NCBI GenBank assembly: GCA_000310025.1 | Contig: FN649741.1 | Location: forward strand, 2,885,744-2,914,236 | DNA from: Ectocarpus siliculosus | Taxonomy: Eukaryota > Sar > Phaeophyceae > Ectocarpales > Ectocarpaceae | Length of the DNA: 28,493 nucleotides | Reading direction: 5' to 3' | In this document: one piece after another, positions 19,863-28,493 of the stretch | Position numbering within the stretch: the stretch's first letter is position 1 | Layout of the letters: each line of letters starts with the position of its first letter | Notes under the pieces: generated by a model | What the model was told of the DNA's origin: nothing | Database searches by the model: none | The model's input: the letters and a program-made list of their open reading frames with translations, nothing else | Translations under genes and position numbers: made by a program

Positions 19863-22800
19863 GAGACCGCCGCTGCCTCCGCGCGCTGCCCCCTCGGCCA
19901 AGTCGTCCATGTGTGACGGGAGGTCAGTGTACGACTCCACGTCAACCAATCCCGAGAGCTTGGGCGGCGATGCCGGGGGCAGGGAGGCAAGCAACTCTGC
20001 CAGCTGCGTGCCGGCGCATTCCTCCTCCGCCTTGTCGACGTCCGCCCCCCTGGGCACGCCGCCCCCTCTCATCGTGTCTCCTCCTCCTCCTCCTCCATCT
20101 GCCCGCCTTGCGCCCGCTCCCGCCGCTGCCGATCCCACCAGGCCACCCCCGGTGTTGTTGAAGAGCCCGGACATGGCCGGCCAACGATCATCTTGGCTCG
20201 CACCCTGACGCAGTAAATGAACGGAGAGAGCTCCATGTCAACGAACTCGAAGGTTCGGGCGCGCAACAAGTAGCGTAGGGCTAGCTAGACAGGGCCATAG
20301 CTACAGTAGACGAGTGCGGGCGCTTGAGACGGGACTCGTCCCACCACCGCCAATAAACGAACGCGTTTCCAACAAATACACTCTCCATATCTTCACGGCT
20401 GCAAACAAGTGGGATGGGACGGGAAAATACGAAAGTACCTAACCTTCCGCGCGGAGGGCGGGCGGGACACCCCACTGATGTATTACGCTTACCTGGGAGG
20501 CGTCCGGGGTGGGGCAAAAGTTCTTGGTGCCCCGGTCCGTCAGGCGCGAGATGGTCACCACAAGCTGGCAGAAGGTGGACGGCCTGCAGGTGTGCCTGAG
20601 GTATTCTCCCACGTCGGACCCCGGGAGGGGCAGCGCGCACTCGCGTTCCTGTCCCGCAGAGCCAGAGAGCCTCTGCGCGGGCGCCACGAGCTCGTACAGG
20701 CGGGAGTACACGCCGTGCCTCTCGTAGATGAACAGCAGGGCCTTTCGTTTGTTTCGGCAGGCGGGCACATGATTCACGTGAACGGGGCCAGGGTGCGGGG
20801 CATGAGATGGTCAGCACCAAGGGGGAAGGGGGAGAGGGTCTCGCTGTCCTGTCGCAATACAAGCATATTTCTTCGACGCATACCCCACAGCTAGAGTTGC
20901 TGGTTCTGGACTGTGGCAGGCGGTAGCAGGCCAAATACACGCGAGGAAGCCAAACAGGGAGGGCTCTACTAGCACGGTAAAGCACGCCAAGAAGATAGAT
21001 TAGCAAGGCCGCGGAAAAACGTGCTCAGCAACGCCCGGCCTCTTTCTATCGCAATGCGATAGACTACTTGTACGTCCAATGAATGGCGCCGTTTGCAGCC
21101 GCGGCGCGCAAGAAGGGCGAGTAGGCACATGACCCTCTCATGCATACAGTATCTAACAGGGAGTAAAATCTTCCGTTCTGTGCAGACAGCTGCTTCTTAC
21201 CGAAGTTACGGTAGTTGCGATCCAGGACAAGGGCATGACGCGAGTGATGGCCGGGGTGGGGGTCACTCCTTCGGCAACCGACTCGGCGACGGCGATGCTC
21301 TCCTCGCGACGGCCCAGCAGCATGAGGAGCAGCCCCACCAAGGAGCTGAAGAGTCCGTCCAAAACATAGTATCCACCGCAAGGGACACAGGCGAGCGACA
21401 ACGACAGACGTAGGAGGGGGAGGGGGGAGAGTGACCTTGGAGTGAGACCGCAAACAAAGCGATGTCGTTCGTTCGTCACTGTGTCGCGGAAAATTCAAGG
21501 CGATGTGGGCGGTCTGCGGTCGTCAATGGGTTGTACAACTATCGTCACGGCAACAATCGGCCAGCTCCAGGGTAACGCCAGCGTAGCATAGCGCAGCAGC
21601 AGCAGCAGCAGCAGCAGCAGGCGGGAGACTAAGATTAGGGCGTCCTCACAAGCCTATCTAGATTGCGGCTGCCACCACAGAACCAGCCCCGTTTTCAAGC
21701 TACCAGACGATGGGCGTTTCGGACGGGCATCATCGGCGTGGGGCATCAACAAAAAAACACCTGGTCGGACAAGACACGCCCCCCTCCCAACGCCATGCGA
21801 CCACGCACCTGCAAATGAGCCTGGCGAGCGTGTCCCTCTCGCTGATCCTGATGCACGTCACCAGCTCCTCCACGCACCGGAGCAGGGCCGCCTCTCCCCC
21901 CTCGAACGCGAGGGGGTCACCCGCCTGCAGGGCCGCGGGCAGGCCGCGATCCCCCGTCTGGGTCAGCATGGACAGCACGTGGTTGGCCACGTGTAGGACC
22001 TGGGCGGGAAACAACGCGAAGAGAGGGCAAAGGAAGGCACACACGCATAGGCGAGCGGGGAGGGAGGGCGGAGGGTGACGGGATGTGTGATGCATGGTCG
22101 AGAAAAAATGCTCTTGGATGTCCCTAACAGACACAAAACAGCACCCGAGTCAAAATGCTCCCTCCAAATGACCCCTCGTATCCAGGTCCAGTCCACAGCA
22201 ACACATAAAAAAAAAAAAAACAGTGAGCATCATACATACAGCAATAAGCACACACGAATAATAGCCACACTGCCGTGAGGCTGACGTCGTTTCATTGGTC
22301 AGCCGGTTAGCGCGGTCGATGTCAATACTAAGAAACACACGTTCGCCTTCATCCCGCTAAAAGCGTGACACCATTTCCGTCGGCACGCTGGCTTAGCGCG
22401 GCCGATGACATGCAACAACACGCGCGCACGAAACACTCACCCTGTAGCGGCGGTTTCCCCACGTGTGGAAGTTTGGGCGGAGCTCGATCTTCAGCCGCCC
22501 GTGGCTCAGGTGCTCGATGCAGATCTCCAGGTTCAGGGGGAACTCCGGCAGGTTGAGGCAGAAGCTGTGCGCCTGCACCAAGTACCTGTTGAAATGACGA
22601 CGTATCAACAGCGCGTGGGTGAGAAAAGGCACACACAAGGCTCGTGGAAACGGTGGCAGCGTCGTCGTCTATCGTCGCGCCAAAGTGGCGGTGGGGGAGC
22701 CGATTCGAGCCCCCAACCACCCTGTATTGTCTCCATCGTCGCGACCCCGATAAGTAAAAAAACGCATCCACCCAACAGCTTGAAGACAACAAGAGCACAC

Positions 22801-25314
22801 CCACACCGGCAAAAAACAAGAGCACACCCACACCGGCAAAAGGCAGTCAGCCTAACAACCACCACGAAATAAAGACGAGCATCATCTCACAGGTCTGCGC
22901 GGAGCGCCTCCCCGCTGTACGTGTTGAAGTAGGCCAGGCACAAGAACGCGCTAGCGGCCTCCTCGCTGGGGACGTCGAAGATCTCCTTCAGCAGCTGCCG
23001 GGCGTTCTCCGCGAAACCCACCGCCGCCACCCGGTCCCTCGTCACCAGGGCGCCCACGCTCAGGGCAGCCTCGATGAGAGAGCTACGCGCGAACCTGAAG
23101 GTTAGGTCACGGCAATATATCCAAGCCATTACTACAACGTTGTCGGAAGGCCCAGAACAAATGATTACACGACCTGATCGCTTCGCAACGGCATGTCCAA
23201 GCGTTTTTAGGTTGAAAGGCTCGAGAGCAAAAGATGGCGCAACCTGATGGTTACGCAAGGGCAGGTGTCCAAGCGGTTCTTGGCTGAAAAGGCCCGGAGC
23301 GAAAACATGGCACAATCTAGTGTTTATACACGGGCACATCCAAGCGTTTTTCGGTTTGAAGGCTTGGAGCACAAGGTGGCAAAGGACGGGGGTTCGGGTC
23401 GAGGTGGGGAGGGTCTGCTTCTTCCTCTGCGGCAGTTTGCGCCGCGCGCCTGAACGTGGATGCAGGCAACCGATAGACCACTGAGGCATCTTTTCGAGTC
23501 GTGAAGCAGAGCAACAGCGGCGGGAAACCTTTTTTGGTTGCGGTCAGCCAAACAGTCGACCCCGTGCCACATATTCATACAACCCACACATGCATATTGT
23601 AGCACTAAACACGCCGTACTTCTGTCGTAGACCAGAACACGCGTACAACCCACATAGCACCAAACACGTAATACTTTTCCATATACAGAACGCGTAGCGC
23701 CAAGGGGCTGCCGGCGTGGCCGGTGGCGCTCTACCTTTCGAAGTCAGTGTCGGAACCGCCAGACCCCGGAGACAGCCTGCGGCGCTTTTTGCTCGCCCCG
23801 TTCATCCCGTCCACGACGATGTCGTCGCGCATTGCGGCGACGACGTCGCTGCTGATGAGCGGCAGGAACTCATTCACGGTGCTGAGCGCAGCAGAGGCCG
23901 CGCGCCCAAAACCGCGAGCAAGGACAAGGGAGATCGAACAACGTTCGGCGGGAAGGGGTTGCGTGAGGGATGGATGGGACCCAGGTTGGACCAAGGGTAG
24001 GGATGTAGCAACACGAGCAACAGACAACTTCGGCGGGAAATATCACACGTTGATAGGATGGTCAAGCGAGATTCTGCTGCCGCTTTTCGTGCTGAATCAA
24101 CTCGACCGCTAATTCCCTCTTGCGCTAGCCTTGGGCGGTGGTCGTGACCTTCGAGTGGCACAGACACGACGGATGGTAAAAAAAGTGCATATACCCCTAA
24201 AACAGGACACGAACACAAGGGTACACAGACCGCAGTCGTCTCCTCTTTCTCACTTCAAGAAAACGCCAAGCAGGCCGTGATCTCTGTCGCTCAGGGCCCG
24301 CGAGGTGCCGTTGGCCGCTGCCGCTGCCGAAGGCGCCGCGCTCGGATGCGCCGCCGGATTGCCGGCGAGGTCGCTGCTGCTGCTGTAGCCACTTCTGGCG
24401 CCGGCAGACACCCGCCGCCCGCCCTTGCCGGCGTCCCTCCCCTCCGCTCCTCTTCCTCCGCCGCCTCTTCCGCCTGCATCCACGGCGCCCCCAGCCCCCC
24501 CGCGCTTGCCGCCCCCCCTGGTCCCACCGGCGGCGGCGCCCCCGCGCCTGGCGCCCCTGCCGCTGGTGGCAGGAGCTCGCGCGGAGGCTCCTTGAAGGCG
24601 GCCGTCTCCACCGCCGTCGTCCGCCCTGCCGTCGACGGATTGCCACCTCTTCCTTCCCTCCACGCGCGCGATCCCGCTCTCGGACTCCGACGAACCGGTG
24701 CCCTGCCTCGTGGCGCTGGTCCATCCCCCGCTGACGCCCTTGGCAAGCTCGGGCGGGGTTCCCGGAGAGGAGTCGGTGCCGGCGGCGACCGCGTTGGGAG
24801 CCAGCGGGAACAGGGTGGATCCGGCCGAGGCGCCGCTGCCGCCGCCGGCCGCGCCGGCGCGAGTCTTTGCCAGCCGCTTGTCCCCGGCCTTGGCGGCCGA
24901 CGCCTGCCTGGTCGCGACGCCGGCGCGCTGCTGCTGCTGCGCCGCCGGCGGTGGCGGCGCCGGCAGCAGGGACGGTAAGGTCTTGTTGTAGCTTCCGTTG
25001 GCAGCAGTGGTGCCGCCATTCTCGGCGTTATTCTCCGCCCCGTCAGCCCCGTCGCCGCCGGTAAGGCCGATGATGCGCTTGCCGCCGCCCCGTGGCGACA
25101 GCATGGCGTCCCTGAGAAGGGAACCGGGGGGGGGCGCCGTATTCCTGGCGGCCGCGCCCTCCGTAGCGTGGTTGGCGGCGGCGGCGGCGGCGGCCGCGGC
25201 GGCGGCTGCTGCGGCGAGAAGAGCTGCTTTCCTGGGGCCGGTCGGTCGCTTCACGCTGAAGTGGCAAGTCACGCCGCGTTTTCGGCATGCCTGGCAGGGC
25301 TTTAGGCCATCACA
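18657..25314 (-). CDS. Zn2Cys6 transcription-factor-like protein with polyQ C-terminus, 5'-partial, 8 exons, 1,229 codons seen
   Basis: Exons (minus) are 25314-24254, 23881-23735, 23094-22891, 22585-22441, 21999-21809, 21345-21201, 20741-20493 and 20204-18657. They total 3,690 nt with all phases consistent. The first seen exon begins with CDGLKPCQACRKRGVTC, which has the spacing of cysteines 3-6 of a Zn2Cys6 cluster (C-x5-C-x2-C-x6-C). The C-x2-C half should be on an upstream exon that I did not find. Then come a poly-Ala tract, a long Ala/Gly/Ser linker with basic patches, and a basic KKRRR patch (about 389-393). A helical middle region (about 345-714) resembles the fungal-type regulatory domain in style (SLIEAALSVGALVT, ENARQLLKEIFD, AFLCLAYFNTYSGE, LLFIYERHGVYSRLYELV). 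The last exon (715-1229) is low complexity, with four Gln tracts interleaved with RGPP/HPPMLPP motifs, Gly-rich linkers and an acidic end (SDDFGIYGDDLLG). The expected role is a nuclear DNA-binding regulator with a Gln-rich activation region. Introns are 288-640 bp and carry minisatellites. Confidence 0.75.
19030..19700 (-). repeat. Modular RGPP/HPPMLPP plus poly-Gln repeat array
   Basis: Within the last exon, five related units are read on the minus strand: HRGPPYFPDLGDQ plus Gln run, HRGPPHFPDVGD plus Gln run, HRGPPMLPPD, YHPPMLPPPD plus Gln run, and YHPPMLPPAD. The Gln tracts are encoded near 19571-19632, 19464-19523, 19134-19178 and 19051-19088 by mixed CAG and CAA codons. The conserved Pro-rich blocks between unstable Gln runs indicate duplication of a whole module and not only triplet slippage. 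Confidence 0.8.
21593..21621. repeat. (AGC)n microsatellite in an intron
   Basis: An uninterrupted AGC/CAG run of about ten units lies in the intron between 21808 and 21346 of the zinc-cluster gene. Confidence 0.85.
22790..22841. repeat. 27-bp tandem duplication in an intron
   Basis: Two copies of CAAGAGCACACCCACACCGG plus an A-run begin at 22790 and 22817. They lie inside the intron 22890-22586 of the zinc-cluster gene. Confidence 0.85.
23140..23385. repeat. 72-bp minisatellite, about 3.3 copies, in an intron
   Basis: Units starting at 23194, 23266 and 23338 share TGTCCAAGCG (or ATCCAAGCG), a GGTTGAAAGGC-like block and AGCAAAAGATGGCGCAA-like segments. A partial copy lies upstream from about 23140. 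The copies are diverged by eye. The array sits in the 640-bp intron 23734-23095 of the zinc-cluster gene. Confidence 0.75.
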
Positions 25315-25797
25315 CTGGAGGGGACGGGAGATCCAAGGCGGCGAGTGAGGACGGGGGCGCGTGACCGTAGAGAACAACACAAGCTATACCGCAAGATTGC
25401 GTGTCATCACATCCCCGTGCGGTCGTTTTTAAAACATTTCACCGATTCATTTTCATCGCACAGGACCCTGAGCGGAAATCGAAACAAATCAGTTGGTTTT
25501 GGGAAATTAACGCACACCCCTGTGCGAAACTCGGCATCTGCAGCACTCGAATGAATCCTTGCGGACACACGAACCCCTTGGTCGTCCTGCAGTTGCAGGC
25601 TACACACGCAATGTACACACACAATCAGTCAACCAATTAGCCCGGTGGATGCTACTGTATTACTTAGAGAACCATACACAAACAAAAAACGCGGCGAAAT
25701 AAGAAAGTGGCGAACTAAGGATCCCGCCCGCCGGCCGCGGAACGAAATTTCCGCCGTCGAGTTGTGAGCACAGGCGTCACACCACCACTTGGCGGTC

Positions 25798-26064
25798 ATG
25801 TCAGAGGGCAGTCGTCTCGGGCTGTGGTTGCTGTTGCCTTGCTTGTGTTTTGGTCGACTGGACCAAGCTTATCCATTCGCTGAAAATATCAACGGAAGTA
25901 CCGCTGTTTATGCATCTCCTTCATACCTCCACATGTGGTTTGCGACGATGCCACATCCTACTGCTGTACACCGAAGCCCACATGCCAGCACCGGCATGGA
26001 CATGGATACAGGAATAAAATCCGCCACGGAATCGTTGGCACTCAACTACTGTACCCGAGGTTGA
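25798..26064 (+). other. Possible small secreted-protein ORF, unrecognised
   Basis: An ORF from Met 25798 (or 25789) begins MSEGSRLGLWLLLPCLCFG, a plausible signal peptide, and runs to 26064. From about 25937 a different frame reads as Cys-rich (VCDDATSYCCTPKPTCQ) to a stop near 26126. The intact ORF, or a frame-shifted or spliced version joining the two, might encode a small Cys-rich secreted protein. No family is recognised and no splice pair clearly joins them. Confidence 0.2.
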
Positions 26065-26480
26065 CAGTCATCGCCCCCTGCGGACCCCGTGCGGAAATCG
26101 AACAAATCGAAGATTTGTCTTTTTGATTTTTACGGCCAGCTTTCCAACTCGACTGGGTGAACTGGCTCTCTCTATCGTGTACCAGTTACTTAGTACGTGT
26201 CTTGACCGAAGACGCACGCACAGAACATCGTGCCGTGCTTGATGAACGCTCGCACACAACTGTGTATATCGTTCCACACCGCCATGGGTCGTTTTGGCCA
26301 CCGTCTAGACAAGGTACTACGACGCACGTTCCCCTGGGATAGAGGACATTAACATTCGAACATGACCAGTGTGCCACGTCTGACTACAGAAAAAAAAACG
26401 CAAACTTCAAATAGAGCGACATGCATAAAAAAAAAATAACACGATGGAAAAACAACGTGTACCGTGACCTTGCGAGAGAT

Positions 26481-28320
26481 GGTACGGTTCGGAGAGGCGG
26501 CACCAGCGTGCGTACGAAAAATAATAAATGCAAAGGAGGCATGGTCTCATTGCATATCCGGACCAGGGTCGGAGAGATCGCACCCAGAAGGCCGCTGTGT
26601 GCATTTATTTGGGCATCGCACCGGTCGGAGGGATGGCAACGGGGTGCCTTGAAAGTTGTAGAGGAAGCGATTGTAATTGTATTTCCGCGTCGGGGGTCGG
26701 AGAGATGGCACTCATCGGAGAGATGGCGCCGGGGTGCGAAAAAAAAATCCAACACAAACCACCTTGATAAAAACTAAGCGATCGTGCCCACGGTGCCATG
26801 CCCATCTCTCGCATCCTTACGGTACTCCGTCGGGACGCGTTGAGAACACAGACAGCGCTGTAATTTCGTATCGTGGAGCCTTGCTTCTGACCTCGGAAGG
26901 AAATTGCTTGGAGCTCTTGCCACGGATGCAGAGTGTGCCTCCCAAAAGCTAGTAGCCTCGAAATCACAGAGCGAGCTACGAGCACGTACTACTATAGGCT
27001 CTAGATGAGCCTGAAAACTAGCGTGCTACTGCCCAACGTCGTTGTTCGATGCCCTATGTAGACGCCGAAAAGGGCGTTAGGCATTCGAGGTGCGAAGGAA
27101 ACTACAAGCATGCCCATAGCAGCGAAATTTTCTCCCTTGCGTGTTCAAGTTTTCGTGTACAGAGTCGCCATCACCCAAGAACTTGGCAGTTCAACGTTGT
27201 TTCAGTGCTGCAACACCCAACCATTCGGTACGTGATTTACAGCCTGTCGCGGTCCACATGCTCATATGAGCTTGTTTCGGACCTCGAGATAAGTACGCGT
27301 GTGGTTGCTGACGAGCGGTCGGGTACCGCCTTTTTCAAGCAGGCGCACCTGACCTTTTTTTCTCTCAAAAGTGTGCCACTGACGTACGTGCTCTCCTCGG
27401 ATATCCAATAGAGCTCAAAGCTATGGTATAGACTATACCGTATCCACCATAGAGATCGAGGAACAAACAGAGCGCGAGTACGCGTCTGATACTACTACTG
27501 TAGATGCCTAAGGTTCAAGGGCAGGAACTCGTGAGGGTATGGCTTGAGTGCAACCTACAGCAGTACAGCTGCCGAGAGGTACACAAACAGCGCAGTGTTG
27601 TTGCGCTCGAATTTCTTCGCACTACATTGGATACATACTTCTAAATATTTTACAAAAAATACAATAATAGGGTTGGGCTCGAGAACGGAAGGGGGCCAAG
27701 GGAGGTATGCATAATACCCTCTTCCTTGTTGAAAATGTCGCTATTTTTTTGTCACCGGAGAAATGCAGCAGGTTGTTGCCGTGCGATATTTGCCGCATCA
27801 TCATGCGCCTGAATAAAAAGGCACAGCAGTCTAGACAGGTACCACGCAACAAGGAAGTAGCTGAGGACAACGAGATGAGACATTGAGCAAACGGCCCTCC
27901 GACAAAAGCGCTGTCGAGTTTGTCGACGGTGTATTGTACAACAGTACACAACAACGCGTCTCGAGTGAGTCGGCGGAGAGATGGCACCGGGTGCATTCGT
28001 TGATTTTTGTTATTTCTCGGTTTTTCATCGCACCACGCTGCGATCTCTCCGACCCCGGTGCGGAAAAGCAATGAAATCATTTCGTTCAGCTTTTTTTTTT
28101 TTCATCAATATGACCTAACTAGTCCATCTCTATCGAAGAAAAGAGTCTTAAGCTTACTAAGCATTTTAATGGCAAACCCGGTGCATCCTCTCCGACAGGT
28201 GCGATGCCCAATGAATACACGCAGCGAGCCTTAGCCTACTGGTGCTCGGTGGTACTGTATGCACGCACCCGTACCATCTCCCCGATCTGTGTCATCTCCC
28301 CGACCGGTGCCATCCCTCCT
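26481..28320. repeat. Cluster of a dispersed motif, core GGTCGGAGAGATGGCACC, both orientations
   Basis: Forward-like copies lie at about 26488-26511, 26561-26585, 26614-26649, 26688-26740 (two close copies) and 27970-27997. Reverse-complement-like copies lie at about 26785-26820, 28028-28066, 28176-28210 and 28265-28320. Copies commonly have GCACCGG or CCGGGTGCG beside the core, so each unit is partly self-complementary. The copies vary in sequence, and the spacing is irregular, unlike a CRISPR array or satellite. Confidence 0.7.
27421..27452. repeat. Nested palindrome GGTATAGACTATACC with outer CTATGG/CCATAG arms
   Basis: A perfect 15-base palindrome (27425-27439) overlaps an outer inverted pair, CTATGG at 27421-27426 and CCATAG at 27447-27452. 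It may be a protein-binding site or a remnant of a small inverted-repeat element. Confidence 0.65.
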
Positions 28321-28493
28321 TCTGTGTGGTACATCAATGAAGATCTGATGATGATGCGGTAAAGACTGAGATTCCAGTTCGTACAACGTGTCACAGATCG
28401 GGCCAACTTTCCTAGAACGGTTCTCAGGAACGTCCCCAGGCGGCTTGCTTGCTCACTGCTGAACTACTGCCACTGCACAGATCACTTGGACAT

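Larger units (their letters stand above)
25315..28493. other. 3.2-kb interval with no convincing gene; should hold or precede the zinc-cluster gene's 5' exon
   Basis: The zinc-cluster gene needs an upstream exon encoding C-x2-C-R-x2-K, and I could not find one here with a proper donor. Short ORFs occur on both strands; many between 26380 and 28330 are translations of the dispersed GGTCGGAGAGATGGCACC-like motif. A small palindrome lies at 27425-27439. The upstream exon may be outside the window. Confidence 0.45.

Noticed and set aside
18796-19920. Poly-Leu and poly-Ala ORFs on the plus strand across the Gln tracts
   Set aside because: These are translations of CTG/GCT triplets complementary to the CAG runs. 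The minus frame has one 516-codon open exon with structured motifs between the tracts.
22300-22415. TTAGCGCGG-type words at about 22306 and 22394 as tRNA A boxes
   Set aside because: No B box, acceptor stem or cloverleaf can be built. The two are similar to each other and may be a short intronic repeat.
22685-22725. GATTCGAGCCCCC as a tRNA T-arm
   Set aside because: It lies in a small inverted repeat within an intron; no D-arm or anticodon arm is found on either strand.
24277-25019. Long ORFs opposite and out of frame with the zinc-cluster exon (plus 24277-24978, minus 24291-25019)
   Set aside because: They are Ala/Arg/Pro-rich shadows of the GC-rich exon that encodes CDGLKPCQAC; no motif and no splice chain.
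25505-25560. Minus-strand CCRCR as the missing first half of the Zn2Cys6 cluster
   Set aside because: The C-x2-C spacing can be made to fit, but the basic residues (R-x-x-K) are absent and the donor is poor.
26481-28320. CRISPR array
   Set aside because: Repeats are variable, in both orientations and irregularly spaced, and the window is eukaryotic.

Overview
This is a eukaryotic nuclear window. Its genes are split by spliceosomal introns of about 130-1,000 bp with GT..AG ends, exons are GC-rich, and CAG/poly-Gln, poly-Ser, poly-Ala and Gly tracts are common. Minisatellites sit in introns and dispersed repeats lie between genes. This style, a Zn2Cys6 regulator outside an obviously fungal setting, and a cyanobacterial/plastid-type serine hydrolase suggest a photosynthetic stramenopile, most likely a brown alga of the Ectocarpus kind. 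That assignment is an inference from genome style; no rRNA or other marker gene is present.

Layout. Positions 544-3732 (minus strand) hold a complete five-exon gene for a 308-residue 2-oxoglutarate/Fe(II) prolyl-4-hydroxylase-like oxygenase. Head to head with it, after a 770-bp spacer, 4503-9257 (plus strand) holds an eleven-exon gene. All of its intron phases agree, and it encodes a 539-residue fusion of an alpha/beta serine hydrolase (YqiA/UPF0227-like) with a CYTH/thiamine-triphosphatase-like domain. Positions 9258-11666 have no recognised gene. Positions 11667-13952 (minus) carry one long ORF for a retrotransposon Gag-like protein with internal repeats and a zinc-knuckle-like C-terminus; I found no pol and no LTRs. 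Positions 14097-17926 are gene-poor and repeat-bearing, and include a suspicious homopolymer stretch near 17814-17922. Positions 18657-25314 (minus) hold eight in-phase exons (1,229 codons) of a Zn2Cys6 transcription-factor-like protein. It begins at the third cysteine of the zinc cluster, so its 5' exon was not found, and it ends in a poly-Gln/RGPP-repeat region. Positions 25315-28493 hold no convincing gene but a cluster of a short dispersed motif (core GGTCGGAGAGATGGCACC) in both orientations.

The main discovery candidate is the hydrolase-CYTH fusion. The CYTH signature ExExK is assembled exactly across an intron junction. Retention of that intron would give a hydrolase-only protein, so one locus could encode two products. 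The gag-only element and the polyQ zinc-cluster regulator are the next most interesting items. All exon models were read by eye from splice consensus, reading phase and family motifs; none was tested against transcripts or databases.
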